Source of the DNA: Actinopolyspora biskrensis
GTDB lineage: Bacteria > Actinomycetota > Actinomycetes > Mycobacteriales > Pseudonocardiaceae
Direction: 5' to 3'
Length of the DNA: 64,000 nt
Assembly: GCF_013408175.1 (NCBI RefSeq)
Contig: NZ_JACBYW010000003.1
Location: 62,001 to 126,000 of the forward strand
In this document: piece after piece, positions 45,587 to 55,170 of the stretch
How positions within the stretch are numbered: position 1 is the stretch's first letter
How the letters are laid out: each line of letters begins with the position of its first letter
The notes under the pieces: generated by a model
The model's input: only the letters and a program-made list of their open reading frames with translations
Databases searched by the model: none
What the model was told of the DNA's origin: nothing
Position numbers and translations under genes: made by a program

Positions 45587-47179
45587 ATGTCCGAATCCAC
45601 CACGTCCGGTTCGCACAGTCCACTCGGTCGCCGCTCGGTGCTGCTGGGCGGGGCCGCCGCGGTCGGCGGTGCCGCACTCGCGGGGACGACCGCGGGAATC
45701 GCGCACGCCGGAAGTCACGCGCACCCCGGAGCGGGCACGGGCAGACTGAGGGAACCGTTCGCTCTCGGGGTCGCCTCGGGGGATCCGCTCCCGACCGGCA
45801 TCGTGCTGTGGACCCGCCTCGCCCAGGACCCGACGGCCCCGGACGGCATGGGCGGCATGCCGAACAGGACCTTCCCGGTGCTCTGGGAGATCTCCGAGGA
45901 CGAGAACTTCGCGCGTCCCGTGCAACGCGGGCGCTCCTGGGCGGGCCCGGAACACGGCCACAGCGTCCACGTCGAGGTCGACGGCCTGCGCCCCGGCGCC
46001 GAGTACTTCTACCGCTTCCGCGTGGGCGACGAGGTGTCGCCCACCGGACGGACACGCACGGCACCGCCTCCGGGCCACATGGGCGACCTGACGTTGTGCT
46101 TCGCCTCCTGCTCCCACTTCGGGCAGGGCTACTTCACCGCCTACCGCCGGATGGCCGAGGAGGAGCCGGGGCTGATCCTGCACCTCGGCGACTACCAGTA
46201 CGAGTACCCCGCCTCGGACGACGACGTGCGGACCGTGCTCGGACCGGAGACGAAGACGCTGGCCAACTACCGGCAGCGGCACGCGCAGTACAAGACCGAT
46301 CCCGACCTGCAGCTGGCCCACTCGGTGGCTCCCTGGCTGGTGGTCTGGGACGACCACGAGACCGAGAACAACTGGGCCGACGAGGTTCCGGAAGCACCGC
46401 AGGAGGACTTCCTGAAGCGCCGCGCCGCAGCGTTCAAGGCCTACTACGAGAACATGCCGCTGCGCAGCGGTGCCCGGCCCGAAGGCATCGACATGCAGCT
46501 CTACCGGCGGGTCCGCTGGGGCGGGCTGGCCAACTTCCACATGCTCGACACCAGGCAGTACCGCGACGACCAGCCCTGCGGGGACGGTTACAACGAGGAG
46601 TGCCCGGAACGTTTCGACCCGGACCGCACCATCACCGGACGGCGTCAGGAGCAGTGGATCCTCGACGGTTTCCGCAGGACGGACGCGCGGTGGGACGTGC
46701 TCGGCCAGCAGGTGTTCTTCTCCAAACTGGACCTGACCGCCGGTCCGGGCGAGGGCTACAACATGGACTCCTGGGACGGCTACGTCGCCAACCGGGACCG
46801 CATCGCCCACGCCATGGCGGACAGCAACGTGCGCAACGGGGTGGTGTTCACCGGCGACGTGCACCAGCACTGGGCCGCCGAGATCCGCGACTCCCACGAG
46901 CACCCCGACTCGCCTCCGGCGGGCACGGAGTTCGTCACCACCTCGATCACCTCCGGCGGGGACGGCAGCGGTGAGGCCCAGCAGGGCGTGGTCGACGACA
47001 ATCCGCACGTGAAGTTCAACCAGGACCGGCGCGGCTACGTGCGCACCCGGTTCAGCGCGGAGGAACTGCGGGTGGACTACCGGACGTTGGACTACGTGTC
47101 CGAGCGCGGGGCTCCCGCCAGGACCGAGGCCACCTTCGTGGTCACCGACGGGGAGCCGAAGCTGCACCGGCGGAAGTGA
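45587..47179 (+). CDS. phoD: secreted PhoD-family alkaline phosphatase
   Basis: Calcium/iron-dependent phosphodiesterase/phosphatase that frees phosphate from organic esters outside the cell. The 530-residue product begins with a Tat signal (LGRRSVLLGGAAAVGGAAL, cleavage near AHAGS). The mature part has the PhoD N-terminal domain (FALGVASGDPLPTGIVLWTR), then metal-binding motifs CFASCSH, HLGDYQYEY, VWDDHETENNW and GDVHQHW. ATG at 45587 follows GGAGGAGCGGG. It is monocistronic, with a strong terminator ten bases after its stop. Confidence 0.94.
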   Translation: MSESTTSGSHSPLGRRSVLLGGAAAVGGAALAGTTAGIAHAGSHAHPGAGTGRLREPFALGVASGDPLPTGIVLWTRLAQDPTAPDGMGGMPNRTFPVLWEISEDENFARPVQRGRSWAGPEHGHSVHVEVDGLRPGAEYFYRFRVGDEVSPTGRTRTAPPPGHMGDLTLCFASCSHFGQGYFTAYRRMAEEEPGLILHLGDYQYEYPASDDDVRTVLGPETKTLANYRQRHAQYKTDPDLQLAHSVAPWLVVWDDHETENNWADEVPEAPQEDFLKRRAAAFKAYYENMPLRSGARPEGIDMQLYRRVRWGGLANFHMLDTRQYRDDQPCGDGYNEECPERFDPDRTITGRRQEQWILDGFRRTDARWDVLGQQVFFSKLDLTAGPGEGYNMDSWDGYVANRDRIAHAMADSNVRNGVVFTGDVHQHWAAEIRDSHEHPDSPPAGTEFVTTSITSGGDGSGEAQQGVVDDNPHVKFNQDRRGYVRTRFSAEELRVDYRTLDYVSERGAPARTEATFVVTDGEPKLHRRK

Positions 47180-47188
47180 CGGCCGTGC

Positions 47189-47232
47189 GCCGCGGGTGTC
47201 CCAGTCCTGCCCGGAACCGGGACACCCGCGGC
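47189..47232. terminator. 14-bp stem terminator after phoD
   Basis: GCCGCGGGTGTCCC (47189-47202) pairs perfectly with GGGACACCCGCGGC (47219-47232), loop of 16 bases, starting ten bases past the phoD stop. Confidence 0.85.
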
Positions 47233-47244
47233 ACCACCACTCGC

Positions 47245-47425
47245 GGAACTTCCGGCTGCCTCGGGTGAGAAATCGGTTCCTCGTTTTCCGCCGCCTCTCC
47301 CAGCGGCACCATTCCACCGGGAGAGCCGACGTGGCGTAGGTGAATCCCGAGGCAGGTCCTCCGCAGCCGGGCACTGCCCGAGGTTCCGCCAAGAACCCAC
47401 CGCACCGACCGCCCCGGGCGACCCC
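47245..47425 (+). repeat. degenerate structured intergenic repeat, copy 10
   Basis: Keeps GACGTGGCGTAGGTGAATCC (apical region without the CTAC arm), CCGCAGCCGGGCACTGCC, GAGGTTCCGCCAAGAACCCACC. A different long stem is present: CTGCCTCGGG near 47250 with CCCGAGGCAG near 47348. Between the convergent phoD and tsaD genes. Confidence 0.55.
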
Positions 47426-47428
47426 GGG

Positions 47429-48496
47429 TCAACGCACCACCGCGGTGTCCACCGACAAGCCGGGCACTGCCGAGAATCCGAGCGGTGAGGGCTCGACCTC
47501 CGTGGCCATCACGTGCGCGCCCACGGAGGCGATCATCGCCCCGTTGTCCGTGCAGAGCCGCGGCCGCGGGACCCGCAGCGTGATCCCGGCCTCCGAACAA
47601 CGCTCCTTCGCCAGCTCGGAGATCCGCGAGTTCGCCGCCACACCGCCGGAGAGCACCATCGTGTCCAGCCCGAGCTCCACCGCGGCCCGCACGGCCTTCC
47701 GGGTGAGCACATCGGCCACGGCCTCCTGGAACGAGGCGGCGATGTCGGCGATCGGCAACTGCCGCCCCGTCTCGCGGGCCTGCTCCACCCAACGTGCCAC
47801 GGCCGTTTTCAGGCCGGAGAAGGAGAAATCGAACTTCGCGTCCCGCGGACCGGTGAGCCCGCGCGGGAAGGCGATCGCGTTCGGATCGCCCTCGCGGGCC
47901 ATCCTGTCGATCGGTGGACCACCCGGGTAGGGCAGCTCCAGGATGCGCGCGACCTTGTCGTAGGCCTCCCCCGCGGCGTCGTCGATGGTCGAACCGATCT
48001 CGGTGACCTCCCCCGCGATCCCGGACACCGAAAGCAGCTGGGTGTGCCCGCCGGAAACGAGCATGGCCAGGCAGCGGGAGGGCAGGGGGCCGTGCTCGAG
48101 AGCGTCCACGGCCACGTGACCGAGCAGGTGGTTGACCCCGTAGAGCGGGACGTTCAACGCGGCGGCGTAAGCCTTCGCCGCGGAGACCCCCACCATCAAC
48201 GCACCGGCGAGTCCCGGTCCGGCCGTCACCGCGACGGCGTCCACATCGGACAGGTTCAGTCCCGCTTCGTCCAGCGCTCTGCGGACCGTCGGCTCCATCG
48301 CCTCCAGATGCGCCCTGCTCGCGATCTCCGGTACCACGCCGCCGAAGCGCGCGTGCTGCTCGACGCTGGAAGCCACCGAATCGGCCAACAGCCGCACCGA
48401 GCCGTCCGGCTCCAGTCGGACCAACCCAGCCCCGGTCTCGTCACACGACGTCTCGATACCGAGCACGATCCGGCCGGGGCCACCCTTCGCACTCAT
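47429..48496 (-). CDS. tsaD: tRNA N6-threonylcarbamoyladenosine transferase TsaD
   Basis: Transfers threonylcarbamoyl to A37 of ANN-decoding tRNAs, an essential step. The 355-residue protein has [15 protein letters not shown], the metal-binding [18 protein letters not shown] (two His), NHLLGH and the ATP loop SGGHTQLL. Its ATG at 48496 overlaps the end of rimI by four bases, so tsaB-rimI-tsaD is one translationally coupled operon. Confidence 0.97.
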   Translation of the reverse strand: MSAKGGPGRIVLGIETSCDETGAGLVRLEPDGSVRLLADSVASSVEQHARFGGVVPEIASRAHLEAMEPTVRRALDEAGLNLSDVDAVAVTAGPGLAGALMVGVSAAKAYAAALNVPLYGVNHLLGHVAVDALEHGPLPSRCLAMLVSGGHTQLLSVSGIAGEVTEIGSTIDDAAGEAYDKVARILELPYPGGPPIDRMAREGDPNAIAFPRGLTGPRDAKFDFSFSGLKTAVARWVEQARETGRQLPIADIAASFQEAVADVLTRKAVRAAVELGLDTMVLSGGVAANSRISELAKERCSEAGITLRVPRPRLCTDNGAMIASVGAHVMATEVEPSPLGFSAVPGLSVDTAVVR

Positions 48497-49032
48497 ACCG
48501 CTCCACCTTCCTGCTCAGCCGAATGCGCCGGGCGCCGCATGGTGTAAGCGTCGGCCCCGGACGGCTGGTAGTAGCGCCTGCGCACCCCGACCACCTCGAA
48601 ATCGTGCCGCCGGTAGAGCGCTATCGCCGCTTCGTTGTCAGTGCGCACTTCCAGGAACACCTGAGCACGCTCCTCGTCGGCACGGTCGAGCAGCCTGCGC
48701 AGCAGCTTCTTCCCGACGCCGCCGCCCTGAACCTCCGGAGCCACGGCGATCGTGTGCACCTCGGCCTCCGCCTTGGGCCCCCTGGCCACGAAGGCCAGCC
48801 CGGCGTAGCCCATCAAGGAGTCGGCGGGGTCATAGGCGCCGACGTAGAAGTCCCCGCGATCCAGGGCGGCGATGAAGGCACCTTCGGGCCAGGGATCGTC
48901 CGTGGGGAAGAGCCTGCGCTCCAGCTCGGCACAGCGCACGACGTCCTTCCTGCGGAGTTTCGCCACGAAGGGCTCGGCCCCGCCACACGCCGTCGAGATC
49001 CGGGCTCCACCGGTGTGCTGATTCTCGGTCAC
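48493..49032 (-). CDS. rimI: ribosomal-protein-alanine N-acetyltransferase RimI
   Basis: A 179-residue GNAT acetyltransferase. The acetyl-CoA loop is [16 protein letters not shown] (Q/R-x-x-G-x-G/A), preceded by HTIAV, with [20 protein letters not shown] and [14 protein letters not shown] at the end, the standard RimI pattern; it acetylates the N-terminus of S18 and probably other proteins. It has about 30 extra N-terminal residues. Its GTG at 49032 and its stop each overlap a neighbour by four bases. Confidence 0.94.
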   Translation of the reverse strand: MTENQHTGGARISTACGGAEPFVAKLRRKDVVRCAELERRLFPTDDPWPEGAFIAALDRGDFYVGAYDPADSLMGYAGLAFVARGPKAEAEVHTIAVAPEVQGGGVGKKLLRRLLDRADEERAQVFLEVRTDNEAAIALYRRHDFEVVGVRRRYYQPSGADAYTMRRPAHSAEQEGGAV

Positions 49033-49733
49033 GTCTTCCCTCGCTCGACCGTCACCGTCTTGGGCGGGCCCGGCGTGGCCGCGTCCGGCCTGCGCAGGTA
49101 CATCGGCACCAACGGCCGCGGGTCGGCTCCGGAACCGAGTTCCTCCCGCGCCACGGCCACCAGCCCCTCCGGCGTGGGATGGGCGGGGTCGACCACTTCG
49201 AGTCCCAGCTCAGCCGCGTGCGCAGCGGCCGATTCCCCCGCCGCGGAGACCACCGTGCTCCCGTCCAGTTGCCCAGGCAGTTCCGAGGGGCTGTTCACGG
49301 CCGGTGCGGTCAGTCGCTGCCGCGTGCCGTGCTCCCCTCCGGGACCGTAGGTGGCCCAGTAGACCTCTTTGCGCCGCGCGTCGGTCAACACGAGGACCGG
49401 GGGGTTCTCGGCCACCTGGGCTGCTATGGCGTCCAGGCTGCTCACGGGGTGGACCCTGGTTCCGGCCGCGTGGCCGAGCGCGGCGGCGGTGACCATCCCG
49501 ACGCGTAACCCGGTGAACGGCCCCGGACCGGCGCCGACGACGATCGCGTCGACGTCGGCGAGGCTGTGCCCGCCTTCCGCGAGCACCTCGAGCAGTTGGG
49601 GGGTCAGCAGTTCACCGTGGGCGCGCGGATTGACCGTTACGCGCTCGGCCAGGGAATGCGGCCAGGAGTCCGCGAGCTCGACCAACCCCGCGGTTACCGC
49701 AGGGGTCGAGGTATCCAGCGCGATGACGAGCAC
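49029..49733 (-). CDS. tsaB: tRNA threonylcarbamoyladenosine biosynthesis protein TsaB
   Basis: A 234-residue ASKHA-fold partner of TsaD, needed for t6A synthesis. It starts LVIALDTSTPAVTAGLVELA and has GAGPGPFTGLRVGMVTAAAL and VLTDARRKEVYWA, conserved TsaB blocks. GTG at 49733 has GGAG six bases upstream. It is the first gene of the operon here; tsaE and alr, which precede it in mycobacteria, are absent, and the conserved block ends at this point. Confidence 0.95.
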   Translation of the reverse strand: MLVIALDTSTPAVTAGLVELADSWPHSLAERVTVNPRAHGELLTPQLLEVLAEGGHSLADVDAIVVGAGPGPFTGLRVGMVTAAALGHAAGTRVHPVSSLDAIAAQVAENPPVLVLTDARRKEVYWATYGPGGEHGTRQRLTAPAVNSPSELPGQLDGSTVVSAAGESAAAHAAELGLEVVDPAHPTPEGLVAVAREELGSGADPRPLVPMYLRRPDAATPGPPKTVTVERGKT

Positions 49734-49908
49734 GGTGCTCCAGAGTACTCCGACTCCAGGTCACCGAGGGAACGCGGGTCCGGTGGGGCGACCGCGCCGC
49801 CCCACCGAACCCGGTGCCTTCCGCTCGATTCGCCGGTTCGGCCCCTCTCCCCCGGCGCCGGAGGCGCCGGAACGACCACCCACGACGGAGGAGAACGGAA
49901 AACCTCAG

Positions 49909-52900
49909 TTACCGGGTGGGCCGCAGCGTCACCGAGTAGGTGTGCGGACGGTCGGCCCGCACCTTGTACTTGTCCATCACCGAGTTCGGCGTGTCACCGA
50001 GCCCGGTGACGTCGGCGGAGACGTGCAGGGTGACGAACGGATCGGTGCGCAGCTGTTGCGCGAAATCCGTGCGCTGGGCGTTGGAGTGCCGGTCGGCGGA
50101 GACCGCCAGGGAGTCGCCCTCGACGGAGATCCCACCGCTGCTCCCGGACAGCTCGACCCATTCGGTGTCCGTCTTCACACCGTTGTCCTGCGGGGGCAGG
50201 AAGTCGAACCACTGCTCTTCCACGCTGCCCGACCAGGTGCCCATGCGCTGCGCGTCCTTGCGGTCGGGGTACGACTCGCCGGGGCCGCGCCCGTACCAGG
50301 TCATCTCCCCGAAGGACTTCGGAACGCGCATCGACGTGCCGACCCGGGGCAGCCAGGGCAGCGAGCGCATCCGCTCCCCGTACGCCTCGACCCGGTGCTC
50401 GAGTTCCACCTGACCGGACTCGTCGATCAGGTAGGTCCATCGGCTGTCGAAGCCGTCGCCCTCCACGTCGGGGGCCGACGACCGCGTGTTGACCACGACC
50501 CGCACCCCCTCGGAGGAGGACCGGTCCACCTCGAGGGAGCGCACCTTCGTCTCCAACCGGTCGAGCCCGACCGAGCGGAACTGGGCCTCGGGGTTCACCC
50601 CGCTCCAGTTGCTCCACTCGTTGCCGAGCGGAGCGCGGAAGACGTCCAACCGCGGCCCTTCGAGCAGCCGGCGTTCCTCCGCGGCGTTCATCGAGCTCAG
50701 CGAACCGGTGGAACGGTCGAAGGAGTACTCGAAGTCCGCACCCCGCACGCCGAGCTCCTCCGCGGAGCGCTCGACGGACAGTTCCTCGGTCCCGGAGGAC
50801 CCGACCCCGCTTCCCGGGGCGGGAGGCGTGACGCTTCCACCCGCGTCGAACTGCTCCGAGGAGACCGTGTGGCCCCCCGGGATGCCGCGGGACGACTCGG
50901 CGAGCCGGGCTCGCAGATCGAGATGGCGCTGCTTCTCGCCCGCTTCCGGCAGGTCGAGGTCGACCTCGCGGCTCTCGCCCGGGGGCACGGTCACGTCGAC
51001 GGGTCCCCCGGCCACCTTCTCGCCGTTCTCGGTGAGCTCCCAGCTCAGCTCGTAGGCCGAGGTGTCGAGGGTGTGGTTGAAGTTGCGCACCACGAACCTC
51101 CCCCCGGCTGCGTCGGAAGCCCCCTCCACCTTCTCGAACCGCACCGGGGCGTGGCTGTAGGCCAGCTGCTTCAGCTCGGGCTGAGGCGTGCGGTCGGCGT
51201 TGACCAGGCCGTTGACCACGAACTGCGAGGACCCGTACGTGTTGTACCGCCCCTCGCGGCGCTGCTCGTCGAAGTTCAGCGCCAGCACGGCGTCCTCCGC
51301 CGGGTCCTTGCCCGCGACGACCTGTCCCGGGGGCAGCGCCCGGTCGTAGACGCGGGCGTTGTCCACCACGGCGTGCGCCGTGCGGCCGGCGAAGCTGTCG
51401 CTGTGCTTTTCCTGGTTGCGCCCGACGGTCACCGTGTACATCGTGTTCTCGGCGATGCCACCGTCGTAGGACTCGGAGGCCACCCGCTCACCGTCGAGGA
51501 ACAGCCGGACCTTGTTCCCGTCGTAGGTGCCGGTGATCCGGTGCCAGTTGCCCCACCAGTCCTCGGGGACCTTCACCCGCGCGGTGTGCCAGTCCCCCTC
51601 GCCGTAGACGAAGAACTCCACGTGCTCGCGGTCGGACATCTGCAGCGCCCACTGCTTGTCCCCCTTGGCGAGGAACGTGTTCGAACCTTCCCAGGAGAGC
51701 GGTTTGACGTTGATGTCCAGCGACACGGCATCACCGGATATGTCCAGCTTCGGGTCGCGGTAGGACTGAGCCCAGTCGTCCAGTCCGGACAGCTTCAGCC
51801 CCTTGCCGTCCACTCCCTCGACCAGGGAGGGGTTTCCGTTGACGTGCACCGGGATGTCGTTCCCGGAGGAGTCGGGCAGCTCGCGCAACGGTCTGGACAG
51901 GCCCTGATCGACCCAGTCCCAGACGAATCCTCCCTGCAGGGAGGGTTCTCGTCTGATCGTCTTCCACATGTCCTCGTAGTTGCCGAGGCTGTTGCCCATG
52001 GCGTGCAGCCACTCGCCCATCACCACCGGCTTGTCCTCTTCACGGGCGTACTCCTCCAGCGATCCGGGCGAGGCGTAGCGCGGGCCCATCACGTCCGCGT
52101 AGGGAGCGTCCCCGTGGTGGCCGTTCGCCTGGTGGTACAGCAGCCTGCTCGGATCGTTGGAACGGGCGTACTCGGCCATCTTGTAGTGGGCCTCACCCAG
52201 TCCGGCCTCGTTTCCGGTGTCCCAGAAGACCACGCTGGGGTGGTTCTTGTCGCGCTGCACCATCGCGGAGAAGCGGTCGGCGAAAGCCGCCTGCCACTCC
52301 GGACGGTCCGCCAGGCAGTCCCGTTCCGGTTCGGCCGAGCAGTCCTCCCTGTAGTGGGTTTCGATGTCGACCTCGTCGGCCAGCAGCAGACCGTTGCGGT
52401 CGGCGAGCCGGTACCAGTACGGATCGTTCGGGTAGTGCGAGGTCCGGACGGCGTTGATGTTGTTGCGCCGCATCAGCTCGACGTCCCGACGCTGACTCTC
52501 GCGACTGACCGTCCGCCCCGTCCTGGGGTCGTGCTCGTGGCGGTTGACCCCGCGCATGTGGACGGGCTCGCCGTTGAGCAGGATCTGCCTGTTCTTCGTG
52601 GTGACCTCGCGGAAACCGACCGGCTGCTGGGTCGTCTGCAGCACGCGCCCGTCCGGGCCGAGCAGTTCCAGCACCACCGTGTAGAGCGCGGGGTTCTCGT
52701 CGCTCCACAACTCCGGCGATTCGATCCCGCGGCCGAGTTCGACTTCGGCCGAGTCATCGTCGATCCCGGTGCTCTTCCCGAACTCGGCCACCCGCTCGCC
52801 GTCGGGACCGTGGAGTCTCGCGCGCACCCGGTGGTCGCCGGTGGTCCCGCCCGCTACGCGGCTCAGCTCCACCCCGACGCGGAGATTCGCGTCGGTGTGG

Positions 52901-53736
52901 GAGTCGTCCAGTTCGGGGCGGACGGTGACGTCGGACATGTGCGTCCGCGGCACGCTGTACATGCTGACACTGCGGAATATCCCGGACAGGTGCCAGAAGT
53001 CCATGTTCTCCAGGTAGCTTCCCGAGCTCCAGCGGTGCACGCGCACGGCGATGGTGTTCTCGCCCGGCTTCAGGTGCTCGGTCACGTCGTACTCGGCCGG
53101 GGTGTAGCCGCCCTGGTCGTAGCCGACGTACTCCCCGTTGACCCACACGAAGGTCCCGCCGGTGGAGCCTTCGAAGCGGAGGAGCTGCCGCCTGCCGTCC
53201 CAGTCCTCCGGCACCTGGAACTGGCGCACGTAGGCGCCGGTCGGGTTGACGTCGTCGGGGACGTTCGGCGGATCGTAGGGTGATATCTCCGAGGGGACGT
53301 TGCGGTACACGGGGTTCCCGTGGCCCTGCTGCTGCCACACACCGGGCACCGAGATACCGCCCCAGTCGCCCGTGGAACTTCCCGTCTGCCAGTCGTCCCC
53401 CAGCTCGCGGTGGTGCTCCACGTACCGGAACCGCCACTCACCGTCCAGGGACTTCGTCCACCGCGTGGGGCGGTCCGCTTTCGCCGCGGTGTCCTCCCGA
53501 GCGCTGCGCAGCGCCTGCTGCGCGTTGTCGTACGGCCGCAGATAGGCGTGATGCGGCTGTTGGTTCTCCCCGACCCGGGCCGGGTCCTCCAAATAGGACT
53601 CGACCGTCGCCGGCTCGACGGGTCCGTTCGGTGGCTGCTCCGCCTGTGCCGCGGCGGGCAGCAGCGGAAGGAGTATCGCCACCGCCGCCGCTGGGACCAG
53701 CCAGCCGGAAGGACGTAATCGACGCGTCCTGTCCAT
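49909..53736 (-). CDS. lacZ: secreted GH2 beta-galactosidase with inserted LamG domain
   Basis: A 1275-residue LacZ-type enzyme carrying a signal peptide (cleavage near residue 32, AAAQA). Domains in order: GH2 sugar-binding (about 90-265), Ig-like (270-375), barrel (380-620) with acid/base Glu510 in WDTGNE and nucleophile Glu575 in VVMGEWLHAMGNS, then a LamG/concanavalin-like domain (about 630-805; KGLKLSGLDDWAQSYRD, NWHRITGTYDGNKVRLFLDG), then the rest of the barrel (FVVNGLVNADRTPQPELKQL), the second Ig-like domain and the C-terminal beta-sandwich (about 970-1275). E. coli LacZ has about 1024 residues; the insertion explains the extra length. ATG at 53736 follows GGAGGACAC. Monocistronic. 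Confidence 0.93.
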   Translation of the reverse strand: MDRTRRLRPSGWLVPAAAVAILLPLLPAAAQAEQPPNGPVEPATVESYLEDPARVGENQQPHHAYLRPYDNAQQALRSAREDTAAKADRPTRWTKSLDGEWRFRYVEHHRELGDDWQTGSSTGDWGGISVPGVWQQQGHGNPVYRNVPSEISPYDPPNVPDDVNPTGAYVRQFQVPEDWDGRRQLLRFEGSTGGTFVWVNGEYVGYDQGGYTPAEYDVTEHLKPGENTIAVRVHRWSSGSYLENMDFWHLSGIFRSVSMYSVPRTHMSDVTVRPELDDSHTDANLRVGVELSRVAGGTTGDHRVRARLHGPDGERVAEFGKSTGIDDDSAEVELGRGIESPELWSDENPALYTVVLELLGPDGRVLQTTQQPVGFREVTTKNRQILLNGEPVHMRGVNRHEHDPRTGRTVSRESQRRDVELMRRNNINAVRTSHYPNDPYWYRLADRNGLLLADEVDIETHYREDCSAEPERDCLADRPEWQAAFADRFSAMVQRDKNHPSVVFWDTGNEAGLGEAHYKMAEYARSNDPSRLLYHQANGHHGDAPYADVMGPRYASPGSLEEYAREEDKPVVMGEWLHAMGNSLGNYEDMWKTIRREPSLQGGFVWDWVDQGLSRPLRELPDSSGNDIPVHVNGNPSLVEGVDGKGLKLSGLDDWAQSYRDPKLDISGDAVSLDINVKPLSWEGSNTFLAKGDKQWALQMSDREHVEFFVYGEGDWHTARVKVPEDWWGNWHRITGTYDGNKVRLFLDGERVASESYDGGIAENTMYTVTVGRNQEKHSDSFAGRTAHAVVDNARVYDRALPPGQVVAGKDPAEDAVLALNFDEQRREGRYNTYGSSQFVVNGLVNADRTPQPELKQLAYSHAPVRFEKVEGASDAAGGRFVVRNFNHTLDTSAYELSWELTENGEKVAGGPVDVTVPPGESREVDLDLPEAGEKQRHLDLRARLAESSRGIPGGHTVSSEQFDAGGSVTPPAPGSGVGSSGTEELSVERSAEELGVRGADFEYSFDRSTGSLSSMNAAEERRLLEGPRLDVFRAPLGNEWSNWSGVNPEAQFRSVGLDRLETKVRSLEVDRSSSEGVRVVVNTRSSAPDVEGDGFDSRWTYLIDESGQVELEHRVEAYGERMRSLPWLPRVGTSMRVPKSFGEMTWYGRGPGESYPDRKDAQRMGTWSGSVEEQWFDFLPPQDNGVKTDTEWVELSGSSGGISVEGDSLAVSADRHSNAQRTDFAQQLRTDPFVTLHVSADVTGLGDTPNSVMDKYKVRADRPHTYSVTLRPTR

Positions 53737-53743
53737 GTGTCCT

Positions 53744-53804
53744 CCTGCCCGAAAACACAGTGTGATCTTGTTTTTTCTTGTTTGGAACTGTGTTTTCGAG
53801 CAGG
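53744..53804 (-). promoter_or_regulatory. long inverted repeat overlapping the lacZ ribosome-site region
   Basis: CGAAAACACAGT (53750-53761) and ACTGTGTTTTCG (53787-53798) are perfect 12-base arms around a 25-base AT-rich spacer; CCTGC (53744-53748) and GCAGG (53800-53804) extend it. In the message the right arm ends in GCAGG, which runs into the AGGAGGAC ribosome site. It could be a repressor operator or a hairpin that limits translation. Confidence 0.6.
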
Positions 53805-53879
53805 ATCGTGTAGGGGAACACCCTTTCGATCAAGAGCTACTGTTCGGTAACCTCCAAACAGGGTAGTTCGCCCGAAGTG

Positions 53880-53978
53880 GACGAACCACGCGCGGATCGG
53901 GCGAGCGCTCGGTCGGTCCGGTCGTCGAGCGAACGGCGCAGCCGCTCGTCACCACCCGAACCACCGGCGCCGCCGACC
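53880..53978 (+). repeat. structured intergenic repeat, copy 11 (5' module only)
   Basis: CGGATCGGGCGAGCGCTCGG, GTCGGTCCGG and CAGCCGCTCGTC match the start of copy 7 (CGGATCGGGCGAGTGCTCGG ...). The long hairpin and tail are missing. Lies between the lacZ start and the stop of the siderophore-binding gene. Confidence 0.5.
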
Positions 53979-53981
53979 TTC

Positions 53982-54974
53982 TCAGCCCTCGGCAGTGTGC
54001 TCGGCGAAAGTGGGAACGACCTCCCGCAGCGCGTAGCGCATCCCGGGGACCGAACCACTGGAGAAGGCCTTGACCAGCTGCGGATCGTCGATCACCACGA
54101 GATTTCCGGCCTCGGCGGCCCGGGTCCGCTGCAACAGCGGGTCCGCGCGCAACCGGCCCGAGTCCCCGTTCACGGCGAACACGACGGTGAGATCGGCGCT
54201 GAGCACGTCCAACCGCTCCCGCGAGATGTCCACGTAGAAACCGCCCGAACCGAGCTCGTCTATCTCCGGCTTGTTCCGCATCCCCAGCTCGCGCATGAAC
54301 CGCACCCGCGAGTCCTCGCCGAGGTAGGCGCCGTACCCGTTCCCGTAGTGGCCCCCGACTCCAACGGTCTTGCCCTTCAGCACCGGGTGGTCGGAGACCG
54401 CCCGTTCGAGCTCCCGCTCCGTGTCGGCCAGCAGCCGCTCCCCGCGCTGCTGCTCACCGACAGCGGTGGAGACCATCCGCAACTGCTCCCGCCAGCCGGT
54501 GCCGTACGCGACGGTGTCCTTCGGAGGACCGACGGTGGGGGCGATCCCGGACAGCGTGCTGTGGGTCTTCGCGGAACCGGCCGAACGCGTGTTCAGGATC
54601 AGATCCGGTTCGAGAGCGGCCACGGCCTCGTAGTTGATCTCGTTCGTACCGACCAGCTCCGGAGATTCGGCGTACTCATCGGACGACCACGGACCCACGC
54701 CGTTGCCCCCGAAGTCCAACCAGTCGCTGGCACCCACCGGCTGAACCCCGAGCTCCAGGGCCGCTTCGGCGTCGGACCAGCCGAGCGCCACGACGCGCTC
54801 CGGCCGTTCGGGTATGCGCACCTCGCCGAACTCGGTGGAGATGGTGACCGGGAACGCCCCCGAGTCCTCCGCAGCGCCGCCGGAGTCCGGCTCCGATCGG
54901 CCGCAGCCGACCAGCACCAGCCCCAGCAGCGCGGCGCCGAGCAACGCGCCGACCCGCCGTGCGTGTTCGTGCAT
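53982..54974 (-). CDS. iron-siderophore ABC transporter substrate-binding lipoprotein
   Basis: A 330-residue FepB/FhuD-type binding protein, tethered by a lipobox Cys24 (GLVLVGC). It shows PERVVALGWSDAEAALELGV near the start of the mature part, EPDLILNTRSAG in the middle, and the long helix between lobes. ATG at 54974 follows GGGAGGGCAAGG. An iron box lies 63 bases upstream, so it is expected to be made under iron shortage. No permease or ATPase gene is next to it, so those must be elsewhere. Confidence 0.92.
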   Translation of the reverse strand: MHEHARRVGALLGAALLGLVLVGCGRSEPDSGGAAEDSGAFPVTISTEFGEVRIPERPERVVALGWSDAEAALELGVQPVGASDWLDFGGNGVGPWSSDEYAESPELVGTNEINYEAVAALEPDLILNTRSAGSAKTHSTLSGIAPTVGPPKDTVAYGTGWREQLRMVSTAVGEQQRGERLLADTERELERAVSDHPVLKGKTVGVGGHYGNGYGAYLGEDSRVRFMRELGMRNKPEIDELGSGGFYVDISRERLDVLSADLTVVFAVNGDSGRLRADPLLQRTRAAEAGNLVVIDDPQLVKAFSSGSVPGMRYALREVVPTFAEHTAEG

Positions 54975-55036
54975 CCTTGCCCTCCCCTGCTGGACCGCCG
55001 CGTCCCGTCTCCGCGGGGCACGCCCGGCCACGACGA

Positions 55037-55063
55037 ACTAAGCTAAGCCTAGCCTAACCTAGT
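55037..55063. promoter_or_regulatory. iron box (IdeR/DmdR1 operator)
   Basis: The 27-base stretch ACTAAGCTAAGCCTAGCC then TAACCTAGT contains, on the minus strand, AGGTTAGGCTAGGCTTAG, close to TTAGGTTAGSCTAACCTAA. It lies 63 bases before the siderophore-binding gene. Confidence 0.8.
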
Positions 55064-55170
55064 CGGCTGTTCCGGGAAGGGCGGCGGGGGCGGACACCGG
55101 CGGCACAGCGATTCCGCGAGAAGTCGACACGCACTCGCACCGGCGTCGCGCCCCCTCCGGGAGGCCGGGA

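Noticed and set aside
49369-53283. A 1304-codon open frame on the plus strand
   Set aside because: It is antisense to lacZ; long empty antisense frames are usual in high-GC genomes, and its sequence is Val/Arg/Gly/His-rich with no domain.
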